DNA from: JAABRU01 sp041390465
Lineage (GTDB): Bacteria > Desulfobacterota > Desulfobacteria > Desulfobacterales > Desulfococcaceae
Assembly (NCBI GenBank): GCA_041390465.1
Contig: JAWKPW010000007.1
Location: forward strand, 30,655-94,654
Reading direction: 5' to 3'
DNA: 64,000 bases
Made by a program: the position numbers and the translations under genes. Shown one piece after another: positions 7,859 to 18,319 of this stretch. Within the stretch, counting starts at the first letter, position 1, and every line of letters begins with the position of its first letter. Below the pieces are notes generated by a model. It worked only from the letters and a program-made list of their open reading frames with translations, searched no databases and was not told where the DNA came from.

Positions 7859-9078
7859 GGCTTTTTCCTTTCTGTCTGCTTTGATATGCTGCGTTTTGGA
7901 TTCGTTTTTTCTGAAAACATGAGATGCAAACAAACATGGTTTGAAATTTCCTTATGCAGAATACATGCCAGAATACAGTTTTCTTTGAAAAAATATTTGG
8001 GAGAAAACAGTTTTAAAGAGGATAATTATTTAATTTCAAATAATTATAAATTAAAAAATATTTCATGTCTCTTTTCACGCAGCCAGTATTTCAGATTTTG
8101 AGATTTGGACACAATTTTTTCAACAAAAAGTTAACTGTCTGATTTTTTATAATTTATAATCTGAAAATACCATAAACTCGGATTAAACTGGCAAACTGCC
8201 AAACCAAAGACCGGTTTTCAGGAGAGAAAACTGGCATCAAAAAACAAAAATTCATCTCCAAAAATTGGAGTATATCTCTATCTGTCTGTTAATACATTTC
8301 ATTTTTTACAAAAAATTTTCTTTTGCAGAAGAGATGTTTTTTTGGGATTTTGAAAAAAATAAAGGGACAGAATTTTTTTATAGGTATTAACTCTCTGATT
8401 ATAAAAACTATGTATAAAAACGCCCAACAAACGCTCTTAACACATATTTTTATGCAGATTTAACATTTTGATATTTATATATATTTATTTTTGCTACAAT
8501 TTTTGAAGCAACTGACTGCAAAAAATGAGGTATTTGGGAAGAAAATAACCGTTTGATATTGCAGTATAAATATTTTTTATCCAAACAGAATGCCTGAGAA
8601 TGATGAAAACAGATGGCAGAAAACTGAAGTTGATCTGCGTTTGCAGTCTTCTGCAACAATATCTGGATATATACCAAAAACAAATAAAAAACTTTGGGTC
8701 TTTTATTCGATGTTGGATCAAATCACCTGAAAAAAGCTCTGCAGGCAGATTCCAAACCATCCCCGCAAAAAAAAAGCATCAACGGCAGCGGGTCAGTCCG
8801 CTGATCGCCTGTTTTTCTGGAAATCACCTAACCGCAGAGTCACACAGAGTTTTTTTCTGTGCAACATTCAGATTAAAAAAAATCAACCGTTTTGATCCGC
8901 TGCCAACTATTTGTCAGTTTTATACTGACGGATGTCCCCACAGCCTGAGGATTGCATCTGGCAATCCTCTGCAGATTCTTTTGATGTCAAAAAGGAGGTG
9001 TCACAGTCGGACTGCCGTTTTGTTTATGAGAATAATCTGATACTGATTCGCGGTTGAAAATATAAGTACCCAACCGAA
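7859..9078. other. gene-poor AT-rich stretch
   Basis: About 1.2 kb with no frame that shows codon structure, SD or family motif. A 146-codon frame at 8600-9040 is open but its translation is low-complexity and without recognisable pattern. A fragment near 8828 (CCGCAGAGTCACACAGAG) resembles the 'rRNA-like' filler seen inside MITE copies B and C. I see no confident feature here. Confidence 0.4.
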
Positions 9079-9138
9079 AGTTTTCAGGTATGAAAAAACC
9101 GGATTTTTCCGGAAAAATCCGGTTTTTCTGAAAACTTT
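9079..9138. repeat. AAAACCGGATTTTTC hairpin family, copy 1
   Basis: Core AAAAAACCGGATTTTTCC followed by GGAAAAATCCGGTTTTT, with outer arms AGTTTTCAG / CTGAAAACT. Other copies: 29770-29800, 37375-37453, 49179-49214 and 56866-56902. All are intergenic. The strong stem with T tracts on both sides could stop transcription in both directions. Confidence 0.65.
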
Positions 9139-9197
9139 ATACCAGAAAATTTATGGTGTCATACTTACTTTGTGGAAAGCAGTTTTTGCGGAAGGCA

Positions 9198-9301
9198 ATA
9201 CCGATTCTCCGTAAATCTTATAACGTCCTGTCAGTTTTCTGTGCCCTCTCTGTGTCCTTTGCGGTCAAAGGGAAAGCATGGTTTCAAAGTCGAATCGGTA
9301 T
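9198..9301. repeat. MITE-like element copy B
   Basis: Termini ATACCGATTCTCC and GAATCGGTAT, 104 bp. The interior (CTGTCAGTTTTCTGTGCCC...CATGGTTTCAAAG) aligns with copy C at 14456-14559, which has the same length. The bases just left of it (GTGGAAAGCAGTTTTTGCGG) are also shared with copy C, so the mobile or duplicated unit is larger than 104 bp. Confidence 0.7.
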
Positions 9302-9476
9302 GAAACAACAGAATCAAAACTGACAGCCCAATATTCTCTGCTTCTGTTTTCTCCAGCTTTTTGATCAGGTGCAGAGATTGACAATATCAAAATAAAGAAT
9401 ATAATGATGTTTTTTATATAAACAGCATTTCATGAATTTTCTGTCAACCTTCAGCAAGTCACACAGCGGAGCCGGC

Positions 9477-10604
9477 ATGAAAAAGAAAATTTTTTTTACC
9501 ATTATCGGATTAATTCTGGTTATTGGCGGAATTGGCGGAATCAAAGGCCTCCAGATTGGCAAAATGATTGCCCAGGGCCAAAGTTTTTCCCCACCGCCTG
9601 AGACGGTGAGCACTGCGGCTGTCACCAGACAATCATGGGAGATTCTGCGGACTTCCGTAGGTTCGCTCACTGCGGTTCAGGGTGTTACGCTGACTGCGGA
9701 ACTGACTGGAAAAATAACGGAAATTGCTTTTGAATCCGGGACAAGGGTGGAGGCGGGCGATCTGCTGCTCAGGCAGGATACTTCCTCGGAAGAAGCCCAG
9801 CTCCGTGCCGCAGACGCGGCTGTGGTTCTTGCAAAAGCCAATTTTGAGCGTGCGAAAAGGGTTTTGTCCCAAAAAGCCATTTCGGAAACTGAATTTGACA
9901 GCGCAAAAGCCCGGTATGCTTCCGCGCTGGCCGAGGCTGACGGCATTCGTGCAGTCATTGCCAAAAAAACCATACGCGCACCATTTTCCGGACGTCTGGG
10001 CATACGCATGGTCAATCTGGGACAGATTATCAATCAGGGGGAAGCCATTGTTTCCCTGCAGACCATCAATCCGATTTTTGTCAATTTTCTTCTTCCCCAG
10101 CATCAGCTTGCTGACATCCATGCCGGACTGACGGTTCGGATCACCGCAGATGCGCTTTCGGATCAGGCGGAAGGCACAATCACGGCCATCAATCCTGAAG
10201 TGGACACTGCCACGCGCAATATCCGGATACAGGCCACTGCGGAAAATCCCCAGGAACAGTTGCGCCCCGGCATGTTTGTCAATGTGGCTGTGGTGCTGCC
10301 GGAACAGAAGCCGGTGCTGAGCATTCCGGCCACGGCTGTGCTCTATGCGCCCTACAGTGATTCGGTTTTTGTGGTGGAAGAGGCAAACGGGGAAAAAAAA
10401 GATTCTCCCGGCAAAGTCATCCGCCAGCAGTTTGTGCGGATTGGGGAAAAACGGGGGGATTTTCTGGCCATTGTTTCCGGACTCAAAGAAGGGGATACCG
10501 TGGTCAGCACAGGCGTTTTCAAGCTGCGCAACGGTCAGTCTGTTGTGGTGGACAATACCCTGAATCCGGAATTCCGGCTTGATCCCAATCCGGAGGACAG
10601 TTAA
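9477..10604 (+). CDS. RND efflux periplasmic adaptor (membrane fusion protein)
   Basis: 375 residues from ATG 9477; an in-frame ATG at 9432 is possible but the hydrophobic anchor begins at MKKKIFFTIIGLILVIGGIG. After this inner-membrane anchor come a lipoyl/biotinyl half-motif (TGKITEIAFESGTRVEAGDL), an alpha-helical hairpin (about 80-150), the second lipoyl half (TIRAPFSGRLGIRMVNLGQI) and beta-barrel segments ending LKEGDTVVSTGVFKLRNGQS. This is the MexE/AcrA-type HlyD architecture, bridging an RND pump to an outer-membrane channel. The permease follows after 450 bases crowded with palindromes. No TolC-type gene is in the window. Confidence 0.88.
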   Translation: MKKKIFFTIIGLILVIGGIGGIKGLQIGKMIAQGQSFSPPPETVSTAAVTRQSWEILRTSVGSLTAVQGVTLTAELTGKITEIAFESGTRVEAGDLLLRQDTSSEEAQLRAADAAVVLAKANFERAKRVLSQKAISETEFDSAKARYASALAEADGIRAVIAKKTIRAPFSGRLGIRMVNLGQIINQGEAIVSLQTINPIFVNFLLPQHQLADIHAGLTVRITADALSDQAEGTITAINPEVDTATRNIRIQATAENPQEQLRPGMFVNVAVVLPEQKPVLSIPATAVLYAPYSDSVFVVEEANGEKKDSPGKVIRQQFVRIGEKRGDFLAIVSGLKEGDTVVSTGVFKLRNGQSVVVDNTLNPEFRLDPNPEDS

Positions 10605-10721
10605 GTCTGAAATCGGAAAATGAATTGCTGCTGGAAAATCAGGTTCTGTTGATATTTTTGCAACAATTTGAATTTAATAAAATTAATTTTTCTGCAACAA
10701 ACCCGGCTGACCGGTTCCGGC

Positions 10722-10756
10722 AAGATTTGACAAGTTTTCAAAGGTTGTCAAATCTT
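10722..10756. repeat. TTTGACAAC palindrome
   Basis: AAGATTTGACAAGTTTTC and AAAGGTTGTCAAATCTT form an imperfect hairpin in the adaptor-permease spacer. Same family as 28533-28561, 33436-33476, 41271-41309 and 50109-50139. Confidence 0.55.
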
Positions 10757-10903
10757 CATTCCCGCAGCCTGATCTGAAATGTCAGCCGAACATAGAAACT
10801 CGGCTTATTCCAAAGTTTTTGAAACAGGACATTTTGACAAGAACCTTCTGGAAGATCGAAGAAACTGATGCAGAAAGGTCAATTTGCCGTTGTGCAGACA
10901 GGC

Positions 10904-11008
10904 ATCTTTGGTGATTTCCTGAAAGGAACATCTCTCAGATTTGCAACTTTCCAAAACTTGTCAAATTTTTCAGGAGACTGAACAGGGACATCCATTTTCA
11001 GAAATCAT
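10904..11008. repeat. ~100 bp GGTGATTTC-ended element, reverse orientation
   Basis: Begins TGGTGATTTCCTGAAAGGAACAT-like and ends ATCCATTTTCAGAAATCATC; compare 28490-28598 and 50066-50168. It ends about 45 bases before the RND permease start, which argues against the longer open frame upstream being real coding sequence. Confidence 0.55.
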
Positions 11009-11054
11009 CTTTCATCGTTTTTTACAGAAGCAGAAACAAGGACATTGCCAACCC

Positions 11055-14000
11055 ATGAAATTCACCGATATTTTCATCCGCCGTCCGGTTCTTGCACTGG
11101 TCATCAATCTGGTCATCATCATTGCGGGACTGCAGGCCGTCAAATCTCTCAATGTTCGCCAGTATCCCCGCAGTGAAAACGCCACTGTCACGGTTGCCAC
11201 CGCGTATGTGGGAGCAAATGCGGAACTGGTAAAGGGATTCATCACCACCATACTGGAACGCGCCATTGCTGCCGCAGATGGAATTGATTATATCCAGTCT
11301 GTAAGTTCCCAGGGCGGTTCCATTATCAGCGTGCGCTTAAAACTCAATTATGATCCGGTCAAGGCTTTGTCGGAAATCAGTTCCAAGGTGGATCAGGTCA
11401 GAGGCGATCTGCCGCCGGAGGCAGAAGTTCCCCTTATCAATGTGGAATCCGCAGACAGCCAGTTTGCCTCAGCCTATCTCAGCTTCACTTCTGATGTGCT
11501 GCAGCAGAATGAAATCACGGATTATCTGGTTCGCATTGTGCAGCCCCGTCTGTCCGCGATTGAAGGGGTGCAGCGAGCCGATATACTGGGCGGACGCACC
11601 TTTGCCATGCGCATCTGGCTGAAACCCGAACGCATGGCTGCGCTCGGCATCAGTCCCATGCAGGTCAGAGATATACTGGCTGCCAACAATTTTCTCTCTG
11701 CTGTGGGCAAAACCAAAGGATCCATGATTCAGGTGAATCTGGTCGCGAATACGGATCTGCGCTCGGTTCAGGAATTCAAACGGCTGGTCATCCGTCAGCA
11801 GGATGGCGCGATTGTGCGGCTCGAAGACATTGCCGAGGTGGTGCTGGGAGCGGAAGATTATGATTCCGAGGTGCGTTTTTCCGGACAGACTGCCGTGTTT
11901 ATGGGCATCTGGGCATTGCCCAACGCGAATTCCATTGATGTCATCAAACGGGTGCGCACAGAAATGGACAATATACAGAGCCAACTGCCCACCGGCCTCA
12001 ACGCGCGCATCGCGTATGACGCGACCGATTATATCACCAATGCCATACAGGAAGTGACCAAAACACTGGCAGAAACTCTGGTTATTGTGGTGGTCATCAT
12101 CTTTCTTTTTCTCGGTTCGCTGCGCTCCGCATTCATTCCGGTGGTGGCCATTCCCCTGTCCCTTGTGGGTGCTGTGTTTCTCATGCAGATTTTCGGATTC
12201 ACCATCAATCTGCTTACCCTGCTCGCGATTGTGCTTTCTGTGGGACTGGTCGTTGATGACGCCATTGTGGTGGTGGAAAATGCGGAACGGCATATGCGTG
12301 AGGGAAAAACACCGATGGAAGCCGCGCTCATCGGTGCGAGGGAACTCATCGGCCCCATTATTGCCATGACCATCACGCTCGCGGCAGTGTATGCGCCCAT
12401 TGGTCTGCAGGGCGGACTTACAGGCTCGCTTTTCCGTGAATTTGCGTTCACTCTGGCCGGAGCGGTCATGATTTCCGGAATTGTGGCTCTCACCCTTTCT
12501 CCGGTCATGTCTGCCCATATCCTGAAACCGGGACTGACTGAAAAAGGATTTGCGGGAAAAATTGAGAGGGACTTCAAACGGATCAAGGCTGTTTACGGAC
12601 GCTGGCTGGATGCCATACTTGCCGCGCGGCCTGCGGTTTACACAGTCTGGATTGTCCTGAGTCTGCTGACTGTTCCCATGTTTGTCATGTCCCCCCGTGA
12701 ACTGGCACCTTCTGAAGATGAGGGCGTGCTTTTCGGCATTCTGGACGCGTCTGCCAATTCCACTTTGGATCAGACCAGCCTGTATGCTGAAGCGGCAAAC
12801 AAATCGCTTCTGGAAATTGCAGAGGCGGATTTCACCTTTCAGGTGACATTTCCCACATCCGGATTTCTGGGAATGGTGGTCAAACCCTGGGATCAGCGGG
12901 AGCGCACCATTTTTGAAATTCTGCCGGAAGCCCAGCAGCGGCTCAGCGCGATTCCCGGCATTCAGATGTTTCCGGTCACACCGCCCGCACTTCCGGGCGG
13001 CGGAGATTTTCCTGTGGAATTTGTTCTGGGTTCCACTGCGGAAACAGAGCAGATACTGGATCTAGCCCGGCAGATTCAGGCAAAGGCCATGACGAGCGGC
13101 ATGTTTGCATTTCCGCCTCTGATTGATGTCAAGATTGATCAGCCCCAGTCTGAAATTGTCATTGACCGGGACAAGGTTGCGGATCTGAATCTGGATCTGC
13201 GTCAGGTGGGTTCGGATTTGTCCGCGATGCTTGGGGGAAATTTTGTCAACCGTTTCAACATTGCAGGCAGAAGTTACAAAGTGATTCCCCAAATCCGGCG
13301 CGATTCAGATCGTCTGAATCCGGAACAGTTGAAGGATATTTACATCACAGGCCCCGGGGGACAGCTTGTGCCGCTCGTAACGATTTGCCACTCTCAAAGA
13401 TTCCACAGTTCCGCGTTCGCTCAACCGTTTCCAGCAGTTCAACTCGGTCAAAATCAGCGGCGTGGCCATCCGTCCTCTGGATGAGGCACTCCGTTTTCTG
13501 GAAAAAGAGGCAGCAGAGATTCTTCCCAAAGGTTATACAGTGGATTATACAGGAGAATCCCGCCAACTGCAGAGAAGAGAGACAACAAATTTCTTTACGT
13601 TTTCTCTGGCCATCTGATTCTGATTTTCCTTGTGCTGTCCTCAAGTTCAACAGTTTTCGCGATCCTTTTTTGTCATTCTGGCCGGTTCCGTGCCGCTGGC
13701 CATGTTCAGCATGAGTTTCACCTTTCTGAAAATTCCTGATCCCAATGCAGCGCTTTGGACCATGGCTGGGACAACAGCCCTGAACATTTATTCACAGGTG
13801 GGGCTGGTCACACTGATCGGGCTGGTGTCCGAAAACGGGATTCTGATTGTGGAATTTGCCAATCAGCTTCAGTTGCAGGGGCGAAGCAAATATGAGGCCG
13901 TGCATGAGGCTGCCGCGACCCGGCTCCGTCCCATTCTCACCGATACAGACCACCGCTTACAGGCCATTTTCCCTCACACTGGTTTCGGGCGAAGCGGCAG

Positions 14001-14150
14001 CAAGAAATTCCATTGGTCTGGTGATTGTGGGCGAAATGGCCATTGACGGTGTTCACCCTGTTTGTGGTTCCCTGCGACTTATATGCTGATTGCCGCGACC
14101 ATGCCAAAGGCCGGGAGCGGAGGATGTCTGTGGCCCGGGAATGTGCACAA
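11055..14150 (+). pseudogene. RND efflux permease (AcrB/MexF type), several frameshifts in the last third
   Basis: Starts MKFTDIFIRRPVLALVINLV at ATG 11055, the classic N-terminus of inner-membrane RND pumps. The first about 775 residues are intact: porter domains, TM segments and the proton-relay segment GLVVDDAIVVVENAERH with its Asp pair. An extra base near 13383 breaks the frame at VPLVTI; a shifted frame continues ATLKDSTVPRSLNRFQQFNS, stops near 13616, and further frames give FFVILAGSVPLAMF, VGLVTLIGLVSENGILIVEF and a final tail. At least four shifts are needed, so the TM8-12 half would not be made. The adaptor gene upstream is intact. Real decay and assembly error are both possible. 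Confidence 0.85.
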
Positions 14151-14205
14151 ATATGAAATGCAAGGCGAGGCGGGGGAGAAATCCGCCCCTGCTGCCTTAT
14201 GAAAA

Positions 14206-14276
14206 AGGTGCCAGACTGAAAGTTGTAGATTTTCAAATTGTTTCAATATCCCAAACTTTCAGTTTGGGACTCCTCC
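14206..14276. repeat. GGAGTC/CAAACTTTCAGTTTGG hairpin element, copy 2
   Basis: GGTGCCAGACTGAAAGTT ... CCCAAACTTTCAGTTTGGG then ACTCCTCC. It lies just past the remains of the RND permease. Related to 7486-7551. Confidence 0.45.
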
Positions 14277-14400
14277 TTAAGGAAACGCATTGTTAAATCT
14301 GCTGATCTGAAACTGGCACCGGGGAAAAAACTGAACAGATTGCCATTATTGCGAGAAGCACTTGAAAAAAATGGAAAGCGCCTGTTTTTCAATCGGAATC

Positions 14401-14559
14401 ATACCAATTCTCCATTGAAAATATACTTTATGGAAAGCAGTTTTTGCGGAAGACAATACCAATTCTCCATCGATTTTGCAAAGCCCTGTCAGTCTTCTGT
14501 GACCTTTGTGCCCTTTGTGGTTAAAAATAAAACATGGTTTCAAAGGAGGAAATCGGTAT
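14401..14559. repeat. MITE-like element copy C, nested ends
   Basis: An outer left terminus ATACCAATTCTCCATTGAAAA at 14401 is followed by TATGGAAAGCAGTTTTTGCG and a second left terminus ATACCAATTCTCCATCGATT at 14456; the right terminus GAAATCGGTAT ends at 14559. The 104 bp inner unit matches copy B in length and interior. The doubled left end suggests a partial duplication or insertion of one copy into another. Confidence 0.65.
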
Positions 14560-14569
14560 CAAGACCGGT

Positions 14570-15295
14570 CTTTGCCCCAAACCGTTCCCAACCGGATCAT
14601 GGTGGAGCCTTCCTCAATGGCCACCTGCAGAATCAGCTTATCTTATGGACGAATATTTGATTTCCGTATCCGGCAGATTCAGATCCGGGACGATCATCAT
14701 TTCCTTTGTTTTCCGGAAATAGGGACGCAGTTCTTCGGGACTGCATTCAAAAAGAGACCTCGGTCATCAGTCCTCAAGATGAACATGCGGCAAAGCCGAA
14801 ATATGCCGGGCCAATGATTTCACTGCATTGTATTCCGGTGCAGGACCCCGGATTTGGCTGATTCCCCTCCGCTGTTGATCTCAATGAGAACCGAAAGCCT
14901 TTTGCCGATACTTCCTGGCGTTGTCAATGCCATCAGCAGATCCCATAGAATGAACCGTCTGCACCATGCAAAGATGCGCAGGGCTTTGTTGATTTTGTTT
15001 TTCTGCAAAGGGCCGATTAATTTCATAATTTATTTATCTTCCTTTTTTTGACACTTGTTTTTATGCTTTTTATAAAAATTAACTCCCAAAGCATCTTAAA
15101 AATGCTTTCCCTTTTTCCTGCACATAATTTTCACCAGATCGGTGTGCGCCTTTTTCCGCGTCAATCCTTTACTTCCGCGACTTCCCTGCTAAATAACGAT
15201 CTTCGATTCATAATGAAGCTGTTCTTTGAGTCTTGCATCACCAGAACAAATCTTCTTTCACAGAATCCGGCTGCTTTTGCATGATCTTCCGGTAG
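14570..15295 (-). pseudogene. decayed YggS/PROSC-type PLP-binding protein gene
   Basis: Read on the minus strand, pieces of one YggS-family protein appear in the right order but in different frames: an N-terminal stretch near 15290-15170, then SGENYVQEKGKAF near 15130 (family: FGENYVQE), MKLIGPLQKNKINKALRIF at 15026 (family: WHLIGxLQxNKxxxAL), LSVLIEINSGGESAKSG (family: VNISGExSKSG), SALPHVHLEGLMTE-like, and QVAIEEGSTMIRLGT near 14600 (family: AIEEGSTMVRIGTAIFG). Several stops and frameshifts separate them. YggS proteins hold pyridoxal phosphate and keep its balance in the cytoplasm. This copy cannot make a whole protein, and the 3' end abuts MITE copy C. Confidence 0.7.
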
Positions 15296-15410
15296 GTTTC
15301 CGCAGTTTTTTTGAAAGTTTATTGTTTCATGCTTAAAATTTTAAAATATTTCATGTTTGCTTTTGGTATTAAAAATTGCCGGATTAATAATCCGAGCCTG
15401 ACACCGGCAC

Positions 15411-15562
15411 AAAAAATCCGAACGGATTGAATTTGTAATTTCACCCCTTCGGGGTTTGGGGTGGGGCCAACTTTTTTTCTATAACAATTTCAACCCTTGC
15501 GGGTTTTTCAGCAGAATTGAACGAAAAAAATCCGAACGGATTGCCATTATTATAGAACAAAT
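15411..15562. repeat. paired AAAATCCGAACGGATTG repeats
   Basis: AAAAAATCCGAACGGATTG occurs at 15411-15429 and again at 15524-15543, the second followed by CCATTATTATAGAA. The same core plus ACATTATTATAGAAAA is found inside the element at 33154-33301, and its reverse in 6945-7089. Between them lies CACCCCTTCGGGGTTTGGGG. Non-coding; the rest of 15296-15677 shows no gene. Confidence 0.5.
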
Positions 15563-15677
15563 TGAACAGGCAGGGATTGTCAGCCTTTTAAAATCCCTGC
15601 TCTTCGTCCTGTCATAATTGCCAACGCCCTGGCTGTCTGCTGCAGCTCAGCCGATTGCTCAACGTAACTGCCTGCCA

Positions 15678-16058
15678 TTACTGAGATTTGGAACGGTCGC
15701 TTATGGGTATGAAGTCCAGGGCAATACATGGCTCATCTCCAATCACCCATGCGTCACTTCCCGGCACAATTTCGAATGCGCATCCTGATTCTATCTCTGC
15801 TTCATTTCCGGATGGATCTTTGACCATCATGCGCCCAGAGAGAACATAACCAATGTGATTCTCTGACGACTTACCCGTCTGCGGTCCGGCATGCAAAGAC
15901 CATCGCCAACCTGGTTGATACGTTCCAAATCCAATGGCAGCCGTTCGAAGAGCTGCACAGGAACGAGTACTGCCGTCTGTAAATACCCGTGTGTTACCCT
16001 CACTGCCCGGATTCCCTTTGACAATGCCTAACTGATAACTTTTATATGGTTTTGTCAT
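15678..16058 (-). CDS. cupin-domain protein
   Basis: 126 residues forming one small beta-barrel. The pattern PGWRWSLHAGPQTGKSSENH then GYVLSGRMMVKDPSGNE and IESGCAFEIVPGSDAWVIGD follows the two cupin motifs, though the first has only one clear His pair (LHAG...ENH), so metal binding is uncertain. It stands alone: argD is encoded 30 bases upstream on the same strand, and the gene may be read through from the arg pair. Substrate unknown. Confidence 0.7.
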   Translation of the reverse strand: MTKPYKSYQLGIVKGNPGSEGNTRVFTDGSTRSCAALRTAAIGFGTYQPGWRWSLHAGPQTGKSSENHIGYVLSGRMMVKDPSGNEAEIESGCAFEIVPGSDAWVIGDEPCIALDFIPISDRSKSQ

Positions 16059-16088
16059 AGATCCACCGCATGGCGGCTAACAAGCGCA

Positions 16089-17267
16089 TCACAGAATTTC
16101 ATCCAGACACTGCACCAGTGCGTCAATTTCCTCTTTGCGGATAATCAGAGGCGGCGCAAAACGCAGGATATTGCCCTGTATGCAGTTGATGAGAAAGCCT
16201 TTTTCCAGACATTTCTTCACCAGGGGAGCGCCTTCGTTTTTCAGCACCATGCCCAGCAGCAGACCCATTCCCCGGACTTCCGTGACACAATCATGCCGGG
16301 CTTTGAGCCACTGGAGTTTTTCTTTGAAATAAGCCCCAATTTGTGCACAGTGTTCAATAATGCCCTCTTCGGTCAGCACCCTGAGGGTTTCCAAAGCAGC
16401 GGCTGTCACCACGGGCGTGCCGCCAAAAGTGGACGCGTGCGCTCCCGGAGTGAAAGCTGACATGACTTCCTCTTTTGCCAGCATCGCGCCGATGGGCAGG
16501 CCGTTGCCCAGCGCCTTGGCAAGGGTCATGATATCCGGTTCCACACCAAAATGCTCATAGGCAAACAGTTTTCCGGTTCTGCCAATGCCGGTCTGAATTT
16601 CATCAAACATCAGCAGGGTTCCGCTTTCATCACACAGACTGCGCACGGTTTTCAGATAATCCGAATCCGGACAGATGACACCGCCCTCTCCCTGTATGGG
16701 CTCCAGAAGCACAGCGCAGACCGTGTCATCCATTGCCGCGCGCAGCGCATTCACATCATTGAAAGGCACAAAAGAGAATCCTTCCAGCACCGGAGAAAAA
16801 CCGGTTTTGATCTTGTCCTGACCGGTGGCTGAAAGCGTTCCCATGGTTCTGCCGTGAAAGGATTTGAGCGCAGTGAGAATCCGGCAGCGTCCGCTCACGC
16901 CTTTTTCATAAAAATAGCGCCGCGCCAGTTTGATGGCCGCCTCATTGGCCTCGGCTCCGCTGTTGCAGAAAAACACCCGGTCAGCAAAACTGTGGCTGAC
17001 CAGCCAGGCTGCCAGTTGGGTCTGGGGAATCGTATAATAGAGATTGGAGGTGTGAAACAGTTTTTCCGCCTGCAAAGCCAAAGCCTTTGCCACTTTGGGA
17101 TGTGCATGTCCCAGATTGCAGACCGCGATGCCCGCAATAAAATCCGTGTATTTTTTCCCCTCTGTGTCCCAGACAGTGCATCCCTGTCCTTTTTCCAGAA
17201 CAAGGGGCTGCCGCGCATAGGTTGCGGCCATCACGGTGTTGGCCTGTGTGATGATTTCCTCTGTCAT
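16089..17267 (-). CDS. argD: acetylornithine aminotransferase
   Basis: 392 residues, the usual length for ArgD. It is a class III PLP aminotransferase of the cytoplasm, converting N-acetylglutamate semialdehyde to N-acetylornithine. Seen: FFCNSGAEANEAAIKLARRY, the SFHGRTMG motif, LLEPIQGEGGV, LLMFDEIQTGIGRTG with the PLP-ring Asp, and TLAKALGNGLPIGAM with the Schiff-base Lys. Its ATG overlaps the argB stop by four bases (ATGA), so translation of the two is coupled. Closely related ornithine or GABA transaminases are possible in principle, but the argB neighbour settles the call. Confidence 0.95.
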   Translation of the reverse strand: MTEEIITQANTVMAATYARQPLVLEKGQGCTVWDTEGKKYTDFIAGIAVCNLGHAHPKVAKALALQAEKLFHTSNLYYTIPQTQLAAWLVSHSFADRVFFCNSGAEANEAAIKLARRYFYEKGVSGRCRILTALKSFHGRTMGTLSATGQDKIKTGFSPVLEGFSFVPFNDVNALRAAMDDTVCAVLLEPIQGEGGVICPDSDYLKTVRSLCDESGTLLMFDEIQTGIGRTGKLFAYEHFGVEPDIMTLAKALGNGLPIGAMLAKEEVMSAFTPGAHASTFGGTPVVTAAALETLRVLTEEGIIEHCAQIGAYFKEKLQWLKARHDCVTEVRGMGLLLGMVLKNEGAPLVKKCLEKGFLINCIQGNILRFAPPLIIRKEEIDALVQCLDEIL

Positions 17268-18151
17268 ACTGTCACCTGTGTTCCAATGCCGCTGTCTGTG
17301 AAAAGCTCAAGCAGCAGGGCATGATGTTTTTTTCCGTTGATGATATGGGTTTTGCCCACACCGTTTTTCAGAGCGTCCAGCGCGCATTCAATTTTGGGAA
17401 TCATGCCTCCGGAAATGCTTTTCTCCTCAATCATTTTCCGGGCGGTGTCCGCATCAAGGGAAGAGATCAATGCTCCGTCCGGGCCAAGAACGCCGTCCAC
17501 ATCGGTCATCAGCACAAAACGTCCCGCGTTGAGTGCCTGTGCCACCTTTCCCGCGACCAGATCCGCATTGATGTTATAGGTTTCCCCTTCCTCACCGGTT
17601 CCCACCGGCGCAATGATGGGAATAAAACCCTTTTCCGTGAGGGTGTTGATGATGGAGGGATCCACACGGGTGACTTCCCCCACCAGTCCGGGATCAATGA
17701 TTTCCGGTGGCTTGGTTTCATCCTCCTGAAACACAATGTGCATCTTTCTGGCCCGAATCAGTCCCCCGTCTTTGCCGCTCAAACCAACGGCTTTTCCACC
17801 CTGACGGTTGATTTGATGAACAATGCCTTTGTTCACCTTGCCGCCCAGAACCATTTCCACCACATCCATTGTGGGCGCATCGGTCAGACGCATTCCCCGC
17901 ACAAAGGTGGACGTGATGCCCATTTTTTCCAGCACTTTGCTGATTTGAGGCCCGCCCCCGTGAATCACCACAGGTTTGATGCCGATAAATTTGAGCAAAG
18001 TGATGTCTCTGGCAAAATCCTCTTTCAACTGCTCATCCACCATGGCATGCCCCCCGTATTTGATCACAATGGTCATGCCGTTGAAACGGCGGATATAAGG
18101 CAGTGCCTCAATCAATATGTCTGCTGTGTTGGGATTCATTGTTTTTTTCAC
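17264..18151 (-). CDS. argB: acetylglutamate kinase
   Basis: 295 residues from a GTG at 18151; an ATG at 18139 (MNPNTADILIEALPYI) is equally likely because neither has a clear SD. The enzyme phosphorylates N-acetylglutamate, the second step of arginine synthesis. Seen: IVIKYGGHAM (phosphate binding), IHGGGPQISKVLEKMG, KDGGLI, INADLVAGKVAQAL and SGGMIPKIECALDAL with the conserved Lys/Asp. Length and the long N-terminal helix fit the arginine-sensitive class. It is the first gene of the argB-argD pair. The 170 bases upstream contain GGGTTTT-type short repeats and no obvious ARG box. Confidence 0.95.
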   Translation of the reverse strand: MKKTMNPNTADILIEALPYIRRFNGMTIVIKYGGHAMVDEQLKEDFARDITLLKFIGIKPVVIHGGGPQISKVLEKMGITSTFVRGMRLTDAPTMDVVEMVLGGKVNKGIVHQINRQGGKAVGLSGKDGGLIRARKMHIVFQEDETKPPEIIDPGLVGEVTRVDPSIINTLTEKGFIPIIAPVGTGEEGETYNINADLVAGKVAQALNAGRFVLMTDVDGVLGPDGALISSLDADTARKMIEEKSISGGMIPKIECALDALKNGVGKTHIINGKKHHALLLELFTDSGIGTQVTV

Positions 18152-18319
18152 TTGCTGAAGTAAGGGATTGCAAAAAATGACCGCCGCAGTTTTTTCCTGC
18201 CTGCAACCTTGTCAAACACTGAGGGATTATAGCAGATTATTTTGTGCCTGTAAACGTCAAACCCTGAGGGTTTTGAAAACCGCCCCGCAGGGTTTTGCAG
18301 CACTGATTTCTGATGCTCC

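Noticed and set aside
8600..9040. 146-codon open frame in the gene-poor stretch
   Set aside because: No SD, no motif, AT-rich region; the start overlaps repeat-like sequence.
10941..11054. 38-residue N-terminal extension of the RND permease
   Set aside because: It is encoded by a dispersed repeat; MKFTDIFIRRPV is the normal RND start.
11469..12518. 349-codon open frame opposite the RND permease
   Set aside because: Antisense to intact RND coding sequence; composition is His/Asn-rich filler.
15411..15562. CRISPR-like repeat pair
   Set aside because: Only two copies of a short palindromic unit; they belong to a dispersed element family.
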